A stretch of DNA of 64,000 nucleotides from Calothrix membranacea FACHB-236 (GTDB taxonomy: Bacteria > Cyanobacteriota > Cyanobacteriia > Cyanobacteriales > Nostocaceae): the NCBI RefSeq assembly GCF_014696315.1, contig NZ_JACJPX010000024.1, positions 1 through 64,000 of the forward strand, written 5' to 3'. Below, one piece after another: positions 55,544 to 64,000 of the stretch. Position 1 is the first letter of the stretch, and each line of letters begins with the position of its first letter. The position numbers and the translations under genes were made by a program. The notes under the pieces were generated by a model. That model was not told the origin of the DNA and searched no databases. It saw nothing but the letters and a program-made list of their open reading frames with translations.

Positions 55544-56266
55544 TTAGGTTTGGAGTTCCGCACCCGCCGCCGCATCTAGCAACCACCAAAGCTCACCTTG
55601 GGGCTGAATGAGACGGGAGGGGTAAGTAAATTCATCAGCTGCGGGTGCAAATACTTGAGCTAACGCTGGTCGTTTATTAGCACCTGCAACTACAAACATA
55701 ACGCTGCGAGCCGCATTGATAAATGGGTAAGTAAAAGTAATGCGGATACTGCTATCTTTATTACCCACAGTAATTAAGCGATCGCGTACTTTTAACGCTT
55801 CTGTGTGGGGAAACAAAGATGCTGTGTGTGCATCATCACCCATTCCTAGCAAGACTACATCTAAAGCAGGAAACTCTCCAGGTGCAGTATTAAAAAAGTT
55901 GTGCAGATGCTTGTCGTACTTCACTGCTGCAACTGCGGGATCAGCTTCCAAGGTCGGGATGGCGTGAATGTTAGCCACTGGCATCTTAACGCGGTCTAGC
56001 CACGCACGACGCGCCATCAACTCGTTGCTATCGGGATGATCTGGTGGTACATAACGTTCATCACCCCAGAACACATGAATTTTATCCCAAGGCAGTTTTT
56101 GCTGAGCGATCGCCTCATACAATGGCTTAGGTGTACTGCCACCAGACAAGGCAATGGTAAACCGCCCCCGCTCTTGAATAGCAGTATCTATCTTAGACAG
56201 AATCAACTCTAGCGCCCGTCCAACTAGCGCCGACTGATCTGGTAGAACTTCGACCTTTTTGTTCAT
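55544..56266 (-). CDS. pgl: 6-phosphogluconolactonase
   Basis: Pgl hydrolyses 6-phosphogluconolactone in the oxidative pentose phosphate pathway, the main source of NADPH in the dark. The 240-residue protein carries FTIALSGGSTPKPLYEAIAQ, HVFWGDERYVPPDHPDSN and LLGMGDDAHTASLFPHT, all diagnostic. It stands alone here, not next to zwf. Confidence 0.95.
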   Translation of the reverse strand: MNKKVEVLPDQSALVGRALELILSKIDTAIQERGRFTIALSGGSTPKPLYEAIAQQKLPWDKIHVFWGDERYVPPDHPDSNELMARRAWLDRVKMPVANIHAIPTLEADPAVAAVKYDKHLHNFFNTAPGEFPALDVVLLGMGDDAHTASLFPHTEALKVRDRLITVGNKDSSIRITFTYPFINAARSVMFVVAGANKRPALAQVFAPAADEFTYPSRLIQPQGELWWLLDAAAGAELQT

Positions 56267-56343
56267 GGCTTTATCATCACTTTGCCTGCTTCCAGCAATA
56301 CCATACCTAACTTATAGCTGTTCTCCTTTTTAACTTTTGAAAC

Positions 56344-56524
56344 TTTTAACAACATTAGTGGGGATTGGGCATTGGGCATTGGGCATTGGGCATTTGTCAT
56401 TTGTCATTTGGTAATGGGTAATTGAGATTTCTCCTTGTCCCCTTGTCCCCTTGTCCCCTTGTCCCCTTGTCTCCTTGTCTCCCTAATCCCCAGTCCCTAA
56501 TCCCTAATCCCCAACCCCTAACCC
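56344..56524. repeat. Heptamer repeats GGGCATT and CCCCTTG
   Basis: GGGCATT occurs about four times in tandem near 56365-56392, and CCCCTTGT-type units about six times near 56434-56475, followed by CCTAATCC/CCCTAAC-type repeats up to the rph stop. These are STRR tracts; no gene. Confidence 0.85.
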
Positions 56525-57268
56525 CTAACTCCCGACAAATATCGCATTCCAATCTGTAATCGCTTCTCGCTGGGCGATTAATAATTCTTGAATTCCTGTT
56601 TCTGCTAAATCTAATAACTGATTCAACTGGCTGCGGGTATAGCTGCCTTCTTCTGCTGTTCCCTGCACTTCGATGATTCCCAAATCTTGATTCATCACGA
56701 CGTTGAAATCTACTGTGGCAGCTACGTCTTCAACATAGTTGAGATCTAAAAATCCCTCTCCTTCCAATAAACCTACTGAGACAGCTGCTATTTGTCCGCA
56801 CAGGGGCGATCGCGTTAAGACTCCTTGTTGTAATAATCGGGAAATAGCGTTAGCTAACGCCACAAAAGAACCTGTAATTGCGGTTGTTCTCGTTCCTGCA
56901 TCGGCTTGCAATACATCAGCATCTACAGTTAAAGTGCGTTCGCCCAATACTTCAAAATCTATTGCTGCCCTTAAGCTACGCCCAATCAAGCGTTGAATTT
57001 CTTGCGTCCGTCCAGATAATTTCATCAATTCTCTTTCTTGCCGTTGTTGGGTGGCGCTTGGTAGCATCCGATATTCAGCAGTTAACCACCCCTTGCCACT
57101 TCCAGCTAAAAATTTTGGGACTCCTTCGGTAACGCTAACAGTACAAAGTACTTGAGTATCACCACATTTTGTCAGCACAGAACCAGGCGCATAACGGGTA
57201 AAGCCACTGTCAAAGTTGATGGGACGGAGTTGGAAGGGTTGCCGACCATCTGGACGCTGCCAAGCCAT
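56525..57268 (-). CDS. rph: Ribonuclease PH
   Basis: RNase PH is a phosphate-dependent 3'-exonuclease that trims tRNA precursors. The 247-residue protein has [20 protein letters not shown] at the start, [36 protein letters not shown] and [18 protein letters not shown], all typical. Length is usual. The 3' end is followed at once by STRR repeats. Confidence 0.96.
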   Translation of the reverse strand: MAWQRPDGRQPFQLRPINFDSGFTRYAPGSVLTKCGDTQVLCTVSVTEGVPKFLAGSGKGWLTAEYRMLPSATQQRQERELMKLSGRTQEIQRLIGRSLRAAIDFEVLGERTLTVDADVLQADAGTRTTAITGSFVALANAISRLLQQGVLTRSPLCGQIAAVSVGLLEGEGFLDLNYVEDVAATVDFNVVMNQDLGIIEVQGTAEEGSYTRSQLNQLLDLAETGIQELLIAQREAITDWNAIFVGS

Positions 57269-57402
57269 TGGAGTTTCCTCAACATTTTCATAAGAGAATA
57301 TGCCTTAAGGTTACCTTAGTGTTGCAATCTCTCTAGACCCCTAATAATTGAGTCAGCACAAAACTTAGGTAATGAAACTTGGTAGTTAAATTAAAGATTT
57401 TT

Positions 57403-58011
57403 TTAAGCAACGGCAAGTAGGTTAAGAATACTTTGATGGACTGCGTCCGGTAACTGGTCGCCATTAATCGTTAATAAACGGCGACGACGGTCATAATATT
57501 CCAAAATAGGGATAGTGCGATCGTAGAATAACTCAATGCGGCGCTGTACGATTTCCGGTTGCTCATCAGGAAGCGATCGCCCCAGACAGCGATTCACCAT
57601 CGTCGCTTCTGGTACTTGTAAATAAATTGCCCAATCTAATTTTTGTCCTAAATATTCCAATAAAAAATCTAATTCCTCTGCTTGGAAAGCCGTACGCGGA
57701 TAGCCTTCCAATAGCCAACCAGATGGGATATTAACCTGTGTTAGCTGCATCCGAATCAAGTCAATCATCATTTCATCCGGGACTAGCTCCCCTTTTTCTA
57801 CGAATGGCTGTGCATAGTGTCCCAAATCGCCTAAATTAGCATTAACACTGAGACGCAAAGCGTCTTCCCGTAAAGCTAGTGGCTTGTCACCAGACATCGC
57901 TTCTCGTAAAATTTCACCTGTAGAAATCTTAGGGATCTCAAAGTGTCTACAAAGGCTTTGTGCTTGAGTGCTTTTCCCCGATCCTGAACCTCCCAGAATC
58001 ACTAATCTCAC
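57403..58011 (-). CDS. adk: Adenylate kinase family protein
   Basis: The protein (202 residues from the GTG at 58011) has the P-loop LVILGGSGSGKSTQAQ, the NMP-binding ISTGEILREAMSG, GWLLEGYPRTAFQAEEL and a LID-region Arg in GRSLPDEQPEIVQRRIELFY. It interconverts AMP, ATP and ADP. The usual GFPRT reads GYPRT, and the LID is short. This is typical of the second cyanobacterial adk copy, so the ribosomal-operon adk may lie elsewhere. GTG 58011 follows GAGGAG at nine bases; a TTG eight codons earlier is the alternative. Confidence 0.87.
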   Translation of the reverse strand: MRLVILGGSGSGKSTQAQSLCRHFEIPKISTGEILREAMSGDKPLALREDALRLSVNANLGDLGHYAQPFVEKGELVPDEMMIDLIRMQLTQVNIPSGWLLEGYPRTAFQAEELDFLLEYLGQKLDWAIYLQVPEATMVNRCLGRSLPDEQPEIVQRRIELFYDRTIPILEYYDRRRRLLTINGDQLPDAVHQSILNLLAVA

Positions 58012-58035
58012 AACAATTCGCTCCTCACCTGTCAA

Positions 58036-58353
58036 ATTTACTACTTGTCAACCATGTTGTGCCCAAACAAATGGGAAATCTAACATCTACGATTTTCAGC
58101 CCTTGCACCCAACTTTTTGCTTGAATCTTACTATTATTACTGCGTTCCTATTTTTACAGCCACTTGCTTTTAGCAGCTATTCATGTCAATATCATTAACT
58201 CTTGACTTGAACACAAACCTAGTGGTTGACTAAGAATGCAACTTGCAAACTAGAATACACTTGTAAAATTCAGATTGATTATACAGCTAGATTTGCGATC
58301 GCTCACCTCAGCAATATCTCTTTGATAATTTGTAATATTTTAAACTCAGTTAT
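58036..58353. other. Divergent promoter region, adk to CobO-like gene
   Basis: These 318 bp lie between divergent genes. No gene, hairpin or strong -35/-10 pair is seen. Confidence 0.35.
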
Positions 58354-58890
58354 ATGGTTGCCCAGTTAGATACCCCAAGTGTCAATTCGACCCTCAGTGT
58401 AGCATCTCCCATTGCCGGGCTAGTACAAGTTTTTACTAGTAGTCACCGTAACTTTTTTACTAACGTCATGGCTCAAGCACTGAGAATTGCCGGTCAAGGT
58501 ACTTCAGTGTTAGTCGTGCAATTTCTCAAAGGTGGTATTCGTCAAGGGCACGAGCGACCCATGCAATTGGGTCAAAATTTAGATTGGATTCGTTGCGATT
58601 TACCTCGTTGCATTGACACACCCCAGCTAGACGATACGGAAAATGAGGCTTTACAAAAGCTGTGGCAACATACACAACAGGTAGTATTTGAAGGTAAGTA
58701 TTCTCTCGTTGTCTTAGATGAGTTAAGTTTAGCGATTAACTTTGGCTTGATTCCAGAAAACGAAGTATTAGCGTTTTTAGCAAAACGTCCTTCCCATATT
58801 GATATCATCCTCACCGGGCCCGAAATGCCAAAATCTCTGTTAGATGTAGCCGATCAAATTACAGAGATCCGGCGTAGTCATAGCCCATAA
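58354..58890 (+). CDS. CobO/BtuR-like protein without a Walker A motif
   Basis: The 178-residue protein follows the CobO (cob(I)alamin adenosyltransferase, P-loop type) layout: GLVQVFTSS at 22-30, ALRIAGQGTSVLVVQFLKGG at 42-61, YSLVVLDELSLAINFGLI and ILTGPEMPKSLLDVADQITE. In true CobO the first block reads like GKGKTT; here it is FTSSHRNFFTN, so the ATP-binding lysine is missing. Activity as an adenosyltransferase is therefore doubtful. It may be a ligand-binding or regulatory relative. It is 55 bp before dcd in the same direction. Confidence 0.82.
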   Translation: MVAQLDTPSVNSTLSVASPIAGLVQVFTSSHRNFFTNVMAQALRIAGQGTSVLVVQFLKGGIRQGHERPMQLGQNLDWIRCDLPRCIDTPQLDDTENEALQKLWQHTQQVVFEGKYSLVVLDELSLAINFGLIPENEVLAFLAKRPSHIDIILTGPEMPKSLLDVADQITEIRRSHSP

Positions 58891-58945
58891 AGATTGGTCT
58901 ACTTCGCGATATCCTAGTAAGTCGATTTAAATTAGCCCTGAACTT

Positions 58946-59545
58946 GTGATTAAAAACGATATCTGGATTACAGAAATGGCTCAAAAGGGCATGATTTCCC
59001 CCTTTGAGCCAAGTTTAGTCAGAAAAGTACAACCAGAGCCAGATGTAGCGGTTCGTCCTGTAATCAGCTATGGTTTATCTTCCTATGGCTACGATATTCG
59101 CCTTTCTCCTGCAGAATTCCGCATTTTTCGCCACATTCCTGGCACTGTAATTGATCCTAAAAACTTTAATCCACAAAATTTGGAATCAACCCAACTACAT
59201 ACAGATGAAAATGGTAGCTATTTTATCCTACCTGCTCATTCATATGGATTGGGCGTTGCATTAGAAAAGCTAGCTGTTCCAGACTATATAACTGTAATTT
59301 GTATAGGTAAATCCACATATGCACGTTGTGGAATTATAGCAAATTTAACACCTGCAGAGGCTGCTTGGCGAGGTCATTTAACCTTGGAATTTTCCAATTC
59401 TTCCAGCGCTGATTGTCGCATCTACGCTAATGAAGGTGTAGTGCAATTGCTATTTTTAGCAGGTGAACCCTGCGCTATCAGTTACGAAGCAAGACAGGGT
59501 AAATATCAGGATCAATCTGAGATGGTAACGTTAGCTAAAGTTTAA
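58946..59545 (+). CDS. dcd: dCTP deaminase
   Basis: Dcd deaminates dCTP to dUTP, the source of dUMP for thymidylate synthesis. The 199-residue protein has SYGLSSYGYDIRLS, the HSYGLGVALEKLAVPD segment and IGKSTYARCGIIANLTPAEA with the catalytic Glu, then GHLTLEFSNSS. The start is a GTG at 58946. thyX, the next enzyme class in the route, lies just downstream in the opposite direction with a 16-bp gap. Confidence 0.95.
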   Translation: MIKNDIWITEMAQKGMISPFEPSLVRKVQPEPDVAVRPVISYGLSSYGYDIRLSPAEFRIFRHIPGTVIDPKNFNPQNLESTQLHTDENGSYFILPAHSYGLGVALEKLAVPDYITVICIGKSTYARCGIIANLTPAEAAWRGHLTLEFSNSSSADCRIYANEGVVQLLFLAGEPCAISYEARQGKYQDQSEMVTLAKV

Positions 59546-59561
59546 ATTCCGCGTAGCGGTG

Positions 59562-60284
59562 CTAAGGTGCTAATCTAGCTTTACCTAAACGAGACTTTTC
59601 ATACCATTCTGCGATCGCAGGTACCCACTCAGCAAAATGGGGCCACATCATTTCACATAACTTTTGAATTTCAAGTTGAGCGTCTTTCTTATTTCTTAAA
59701 TCACAGAAATGTAAGAAAGACCTTAAATTGAAACTTACTACAAAATGCTGGCGATAATCAAAGGGCATTTTACCTCTAGCGTGTTCCTCAGACATACCAC
59801 CTTCAAAGTCAGCTTTATATCGTTTAGCAGCTTCTAAACACCACTCTAAGTCTTTTGCTCTTTGCTCTGGTGAGTAATAATATTTTTTACCTTGTCTATC
59901 AGTGTAATAACCAACAGGACGCAGATAGAAAACATCTTCAATATCTTTCTTTCCAGTCACTACATCAATAAACTGGTTACCCGTATACCTTAGAGATTGT
60001 ACATCAAATGATACCGCTACCCTATGAGTACGGGCCTGTTGCATCACACTGTGGGGGAAGAAGCCACAGTTAAAAACAATTTGGGGATGTTCTAGAGGCC
60101 CGTAATGTCCTCTCTCCCCTGCTAAAAGTCGCTTCACAATAACTTCACCACATTGAGACTCCGAGGGCCATGAGTCCCGTTCGTCATACACGAACGCCTC
60201 AGTGTAGTCCTGGTGCATGGCGGCGTAAATCACCTGCTGAGGATTTGGTGTTTTAGCAATAACCTCTACCCGGAATCGATCCAT
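59562..60284 (-). CDS. thyX: FAD-dependent thymidylate synthase
   Basis: ThyX makes dTMP from dUMP with methylene-THF and NADPH using FAD, replacing ThyA. The 240-residue protein has the cyanobacterial form of the ThyX motif, RTHRVAVSFDVQSLRYTGNQ, and FNLRSFLHFCDLRNKKDAQL with catalytic and substrate-binding residues. The motif differs from the textbook RHRxxS by one inserted residue. It is convergent with dcd. Confidence 0.94.
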   Translation of the reverse strand: MDRFRVEVIAKTPNPQQVIYAAMHQDYTEAFVYDERDSWPSESQCGEVIVKRLLAGERGHYGPLEHPQIVFNCGFFPHSVMQQARTHRVAVSFDVQSLRYTGNQFIDVVTGKKDIEDVFYLRPVGYYTDRQGKKYYYSPEQRAKDLEWCLEAAKRYKADFEGGMSEEHARGKMPFDYRQHFVVSFNLRSFLHFCDLRNKKDAQLEIQKLCEMMWPHFAEWVPAIAEWYEKSRLGKARLAP

Positions 60285-60421
60285 GATCTGCTAGTTAAAA
60301 CTTGATTGGTGGTTGAGAGTCCCTACTAATCAGTTGTTTAGCCTGTTCGTGAGACATCTCCATGAGAACGATTCATTATCATATCTCTGCCTTGGGCTTC
60401 ATCTTCAAGATACTCATTTAC

Positions 60422-60460
60422 TTTACAAAAATTAATAAACGCGTTACACTTTGTTACATA
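60422..60460 (+). promoter_or_regulatory. HLR1 (RpaB-binding) element upstream of the hli gene
   Basis: The HLR1 consensus is two (G/T)TTACA(T/A)(T/A) half-sites 2 bp apart. GTTACACT (60443-60450), TT, GTTACATA (60453-60460) fits with one mismatch. A further perfect half-site TTTACAAA stands at 60422-60429. HLR1 is the known binding site of the response regulator RpaB at high-light genes, and the gene that follows at 60484 is an hli gene, which makes the call credible. Confidence 0.75.
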
Positions 60461-60483
60461 GTGAATTAAAGCGGGAAAATCTT

Positions 60484-60699
60484 ATGCGTACAAATGCTTC
60501 TATCGTTGACGACCAAGGTTTAATGAATAACTTTGCGATCGAGCCTAAAGTATATGTAGATGAGCAAGGCGATCGCACTGGATTTACAACCTATGCAGAA
60601 CTCCTCAATGGTCGTTTAGCAATGATTGGTTTCGTCTCCCTCATTGCATTAGAAGTTGTCACAGGACATGGTATTTTTGGTTTGTTAGCAAATCTGTAA
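60484..60699 (+). CDS. High-light-inducible protein (one-helix CAB-like)
   Basis: The 71-residue protein has one membrane helix with the chlorophyll-binding motif [20 protein letters not shown], and a soluble N-terminal part. HLIPs bind chlorophyll and carotenoid in the thylakoid and protect photosystem II assembly and chlorophyll recycling. The ATG at 60484 follows GGGAAAA; a TTG at 60451 lies inside the HLR1 element and is rejected. A strong terminator follows. Confidence 0.93.
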   Translation: MRTNASIVDDQGLMNNFAIEPKVYVDEQGDRTGFTTYAELLNGRLAMIGFVSLIALEVVTGHGIFGLLANL

Positions 60700-60731
60700 A
60701 TACTAATTTTAATTTTTAATATTAAAAATTT

Positions 60732-60775
60732 AAAAAAATATAGAGGCAGGATAATTCTTGCCTCTATATTTTTTT
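60732..60775 (+). terminator. Rho-independent terminator of the hli gene
   Basis: AAAAAAATATAGAGGCA (60732-60748) pairs exactly with 60759-60775 around a 10-nt loop, ending in a run of Ts. It is the cleanest intrinsic terminator in the window. Confidence 0.92.
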
Positions 60776-61155
60776 TTGCATAAAGCATTATGTAAATATC
60801 CAAAATTTGCTATTTTATCCAGTAAATTATCTACAACACTTTATTTAATAAGTAGACTCACTTAAGAAATTACCGAAACTATTTGAGCAAAGAATTAATA
60901 GTAAATAACTAAATAAGTAATTTAGACATTTATGATCTAGCGAGACTTTTGCTAGCCTCGTAAGTATTCATCTATCAACAATAAGTTGATTATTCACTAT
61001 CGCTCAGTCTATATACTTCATATTAAGAATACAAAAGCATTTGTAAACTAACTTATTCCTCAAAGATTCAAACAAAATATACTGATTGGCAAAGTAATGA
61101 TTATATGACATAACTTTATTCTAACCAAATGCCAAATATCTAAAGCTTATCAATC
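60776..61155. other. AT-rich intergenic region before the DUF4114 gene
   Basis: About 380 AT-rich bases without a credible gene. CGAGACTTTTGCTAGCCTCG at 60940-60959 is an imperfect inverted repeat (CGAG...CTCG). Nothing else noted. Confidence 0.4.
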
Positions 61156-63270
61156 ATGGATTTATCTATTATCTCAGCAACGGAGCGAAGTTATTTTAAT
61201 CCTCTAGAAAACTCTACTTTGCCAACAAGTTCCTGTAGTGTTACAGATTTTTTAGGGGAATCTAAATATCACGGACAGATGTCGCTAGAACTATCTTCTG
61301 CCCTTTTGGAAGTAGGCAGTAAGTTAGACAATTTTCTTCAGAAACCAGATTTTCTTAATCAGATGCAACTGGCTTTTGGTAAAGGCTGGGAGCTGCAACA
61401 GGCAACAAATTTGATAGTGGGGATCGTTAATGGCGAGTCTATACCCCAAATTGATATTTTGCCTGTTGATTTATTAAAAGCTCAAGGAGCTTATGCTGGA
61501 GATAGCATCTATTTAGCGCAAGAATTATTCGGTGATTCAACAAAACCACAAGCATTAGTCTCAGTTTTATTAGAAGAACTTGGACATTATCTTGATTCGC
61601 ATTTGAATGTTCAAGATTCCCCTGGAGATGAAGGGGCAATCTTTGCCAAACTAGTGTTAAACCAATCGCTACAAGGTGAAGAACTGTTAGCTTTAAAAGC
61701 TGAAGATGACAGCGCGATATTAAATTTAAAGGGTCAAAGCATTTTAGTAGAGCAATCTGCCTTAGATTCTGGTACATTTACCGTCGGCACGGATGGTAAA
61801 GTCAGCATTGAGTTTTTAGCTGATGCTGGTAGTTATCATAGTGAACTGGGAATTTTTAGTTTGCAGGGAATGGAAAAATTACAACCAGGTTCTTTGGAAT
61901 TTATTCAAGAATCTGCGCGCCGTGTTCTCAGCAATTCTAATTCTGGTTACTTAGCAATTTCTGATGCAGCAGAAGGAGCAAAATTTAGCGGTGATTTAGG
62001 CGAAAGTGAAAGAAATGATGGCAAATTCTCAGGAGAGAAAAACTTTGCCATGACTGCTGGAGATCAGTTTGCTTTCTTACTGGTACCGGATGGAAAAATT
62101 AAGGAATTGTTAGATAATCCCAATTCAGCCAAGGATAAAAATCCCCTAGTCTCTATCGCCTCAGCTAATTCTGACGGTTCTGTACATTTTGCTCAACTAG
62201 GACAAGGAACAACGAAAGGTGGGACTTTTGGTGTAGAAGATATGCTGGCTAGCCAAGGAGCAGATTGGGATTACAACGACTTCATATTTCAAATTAAAGG
62301 TGCTACCGGAAAAACTGCTCCCCTAGAGACATTTATTCAGTCAAAAAAAGAGTGGTGTAATACCCAGTCAGCCAAAGAATTAATTGAATACGCTAAACAA
62401 GTCAGCCAATTTCTCACTTTAGCTGCTCCCTTCAATAGTTCTTACACTGTCGCTAGTTTGGGTGAATTACCAGGATTACCAACTCCTTACGTAGGATTAG
62501 CCTTTAAAGCTGACGATCCTAATACTTTGTATATTGGTTCAACACCGCAAGGAGAAAAAGCCGAAATTTTTGCGATCGCACTTAAACGTGATGCTAATAA
62601 TCGTATTGTAGGGTTTACAAGCTCGGCTAAGTTGCTCTCCTCAGCACCAGGCCTCAATGGTGGGTTGAATGATGCTGGCTTGGCTTTTGGCCCTAATAAC
62701 GTTTTGTTTTATACAACCTGGAATGACAACACAGTTGGGCAAATCAAAGTTGGAAGTTCTAATCCTGACAAACAAGTAGAGTTAACTTCTCTTGGGTATC
62801 AGCCTTCTGTCGGTGGCTTAACTTTCGTTCCCCAAGGTTTCCCTGGTGCAGGAAGGCTAAAAATTACCTCCTACGATACTGGGAATTTTTATGACACAAC
62901 TGTATCCGCCGATGGTACAGGTACTTGGAATATTGCACCTGCAACAAAATCAGTGCAAATTACCGGGGGGCCAGATGCTTTTATCTATGTATCTGCTTCC
63001 ATGCCACAATTTACTAGCGATGGCTCTGCCAACGCCTTCAGCGAACGCATTTTAGTTGCAGAACAAGATACAGATACAGTCAGCGCCTATAATATTGATG
63101 CTAATGGCGATCCCATTCCTACCACTCGCCAAGAATTTTTAACCGGAATAGACGGCCCCATCGGTGCAGCCATTGATCCCTTGACAGGTGATTTCTTCTT
63201 CTCTACCTATTCCTTTGGCGATTTTAATCCCCAAGGATTCAATCAGGTAGTAGTCGTGCGGAAAGGATGA
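61156..63270 (+). CDS. DUF4114-containing protein with a C-terminal propeller-like region
   Basis: The 704-residue protein has no signal peptide. Residues 95-200 carry a segment found in large cyanobacterial secreted Ca2+-binding proteins, VLLEELGHYLDSHLNVQD with ELGHYLD at 141-147 (EExGH, not a full HExxH). A DUF4114 domain spans about 205-380, ending with the acidic GADWDYNDFIFQIKG. Residues 440-704 are Gly/Asp-rich strands reminiscent of a beta-propeller (LAFGPNNVLFYTTW, IDPLTGDFFFSTYSFG). It may be exported by a type I system without an N-terminal signal. Function unknown. Confidence 0.75.
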   Translation: MDLSIISATERSYFNPLENSTLPTSSCSVTDFLGESKYHGQMSLELSSALLEVGSKLDNFLQKPDFLNQMQLAFGKGWELQQATNLIVGIVNGESIPQIDILPVDLLKAQGAYAGDSIYLAQELFGDSTKPQALVSVLLEELGHYLDSHLNVQDSPGDEGAIFAKLVLNQSLQGEELLALKAEDDSAILNLKGQSILVEQSALDSGTFTVGTDGKVSIEFLADAGSYHSELGIFSLQGMEKLQPGSLEFIQESARRVLSNSNSGYLAISDAAEGAKFSGDLGESERNDGKFSGEKNFAMTAGDQFAFLLVPDGKIKELLDNPNSAKDKNPLVSIASANSDGSVHFAQLGQGTTKGGTFGVEDMLASQGADWDYNDFIFQIKGATGKTAPLETFIQSKKEWCNTQSAKELIEYAKQVSQFLTLAAPFNSSYTVASLGELPGLPTPYVGLAFKADDPNTLYIGSTPQGEKAEIFAIALKRDANNRIVGFTSSAKLLSSAPGLNGGLNDAGLAFGPNNVLFYTTWNDNTVGQIKVGSSNPDKQVELTSLGYQPSVGGLTFVPQGFPGAGRLKITSYDTGNFYDTTVSADGTGTWNIAPATKSVQITGGPDAFIYVSASMPQFTSDGSANAFSERILVAEQDTDTVSAYNIDANGDPIPTTRQEFLTGIDGPIGAAIDPLTGDFFFSTYSFGDFNPQGFNQVVVVRKG

Positions 63271-63317
63271 TTCACTGGGGGTAATTTCGTAGTTATAATT
63301 AGTGATGGCTTGTACTG

Positions 63318-63520
63318 AGAGATTATTTATAAAGTAAAAATAAATACTGTAGGGTGTGTTAGGCGCTGATTAGCAAGATAATTTGTTGCAAAAGAACTAT
63401 CTAGCGCCTAACGCACCACTGGGATGGTGCGTTACGGCTAAATTTCATTGTCTCTAAGCTCCAAATCCTTTCACAGCCGTAACACACCCTACTTAAGATT
63501 TATTTTATCAATTGTCTCTT
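63318..63520. mobile_element. MITE-like element with terminal inverted repeats, copy 2
   Basis: About 203 bp. Left end AGAGATTATTTATAAAGTAA, right end TTTATTTTATCAATTGTCTC. Interior GATGGTGCGTTACGGCTAAA, TTTCATTGTCTCTAAG and CCGTAACACACCCTACTTAA match copy 1 (43376-43541) almost base for base. The left interior differs: GTGTGTTAGGCGCTGATTAG and GCGCCTAACGCACC form an outer palindrome here. Confidence 0.78.
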
Positions 63521-63557
63521 AATTACGAATTAGCAATTATTTCCCAGGGTTATAACT

Positions 63558-64000
63558 ATGGCTTTAACTGCATCTACAATGCTGCCTCTAGGTACTGTGG
63601 CTCCAGATTTTCAGCTACCAGACGTAGTATCTCAAGAGATAATTTCGTTAGCTAGTTTTGCTGATAAAAAAGCTCTCTTGGTAATGTTTATTTGTCGGCA
63701 TTGCCCTTTTGTAAAGCACATTCAAGAACAATTAGCGCTAATAGGTAAAAACTACTTTGAAAGTGATTTGGGAATTGTAGCTATTAGCTCTAATGATGTT
63801 GAAAATTACCCAGATGATGCGCCAGATTTATTAAAAACAATGGCGATAGAATTGGGATTTAAATTTCCCTGTTGCTATGACGAAACCCAAGAGATAGCCA
63901 AGGCTTATACTGCCGCTTGTACCCCTGATTTTTTTGTATTTGATGGGGAACGCAAACTTGTTTATCGCGGACAACTAGATGATAGCCGACCCAGCAATGG
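63558..64000 (+). CDS. Thioredoxin-fold peroxiredoxin-like protein, cut by the window end
   Basis: The first 147 residues are visible. GTVAPDFQLPDVVSQEIISL begins an AhpC/TSA-type fold, VMFICRHCPFVKHIQEQLA holds a CxxC, FICRHCPF, in the position of the thioredoxin active site, and VAISSNDVENYPDDAP and YTAACTPDFFVFDGERKLVY follow. It matches the 'thioredoxin family protein' group with a R-H-C-P-F-V motif, often called AhpC/TSA family. Partners are unknown. The start ATG is 63558; the 3' end is missing. Confidence 0.85.
   Translation, partial: MALTASTMLPLGTVAPDFQLPDVVSQEIISLASFADKKALLVMFICRHCPFVKHIQEQLALIGKNYFESDLGIVAISSNDVENYPDDAPDLLKTMAIELGFKFPCCYDETQEIAKAYTAACTPDFFVFDGERKLVYRGQLDDSRPSN

Overview
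The window is chromosomal DNA from a filamentous, probably heterocyst-forming cyanobacterium (Nostocales; Nostoc, Calothrix or Tolypothrix type). The evidence is very frequent GCGATCGC (HIP1) octamers inside and between genes, many short tandem heptamers between genes (CCCCAAT, CCCCATT, ATTCAAA, GGGCATT), light-dependent protochlorophyllide reductase, ferrochelatase with a CAB tail, a free high-light-inducible protein, a Tic20-like protein, ThyX as thymidylate synthase, and a giant PAS/GAF hybrid kinase. No tRNA, rRNA, CRISPR array or intact insertion sequence was seen.

Layout. 0-9 kb: tail of an unknown gene, a PhoX-type phosphatase behind a possible Pho box, argG, a DedA protein, a STAS protein, a coiled-coil protein, rpsF, a fumarylacetoacetase-fold enzyme, a Tic20-like protein and a small Cys protein. 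9.5-22 kb: glyA, a WecA/TagO-type transferase, cinA, a TerB-like gene remnant, an alpha/beta hydrolase, a methyltransferase, hemH, a WD40 lipoprotein, a DUF4126 protein, purB, a DUF421 protein, a probable unannotated structured small RNA near 21.0 kb, and por. 22-31 kb: a 1765-residue hybrid histidine kinase with an N-terminal ribbon-helix-helix, a Nudix protein, repeat arrays, a VOC protein and an XisF-like recombinase. 31-40 kb: a GT39 glycosyltransferase, msrA, a D-lactate-type dehydrogenase, a fibrillin-like protein, an AtzE/AtzG-like amidase pair and an N-acylglucosamine 2-epimerase. 40-45 kb is the most accessory-looking part: an AbiEii-like nucleotidyltransferase bracketed by copies of one palindrome, a 42-bp tandem array, and an Hsp70-like ATPase with a membrane segment next to a two-TM protein with a GrpE-like tail. 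45.3-49.4 kb: a seven-gene Mrp Na+/H+ antiporter operon. 49.4-64 kb: a DOMON-like protein with a sugar-kinase-like protein, a zinc-ribbon/L7-L12 fusion, an M50-like protein, an OFA-family transporter, an FHA protein, pgl, rph, adk, a CobO-like protein without a P-loop, dcd and thyX, an hli gene behind an HLR1 element, a DUF4114 protein and a thioredoxin-fold protein cut by the window end.

How the genes work together. Most of the window is core metabolism: arginine, one-carbon, purine, dTTP (dcd and thyX), heme and chlorophyll, pentose phosphate and cell-surface precursors. The Mrp operon serves Na+/pH homeostasis; hli, por, hemH and msrA fit light and redox stress. The best candidates for something undescribed are the Hsp70-like/GrpE-like membrane pair (41.4-44.6 kb) and the small-RNA candidate (20.98-21.17 kb). 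Two MITE-like repeat families, each with two copies in the window, show that small non-autonomous elements have been active here.
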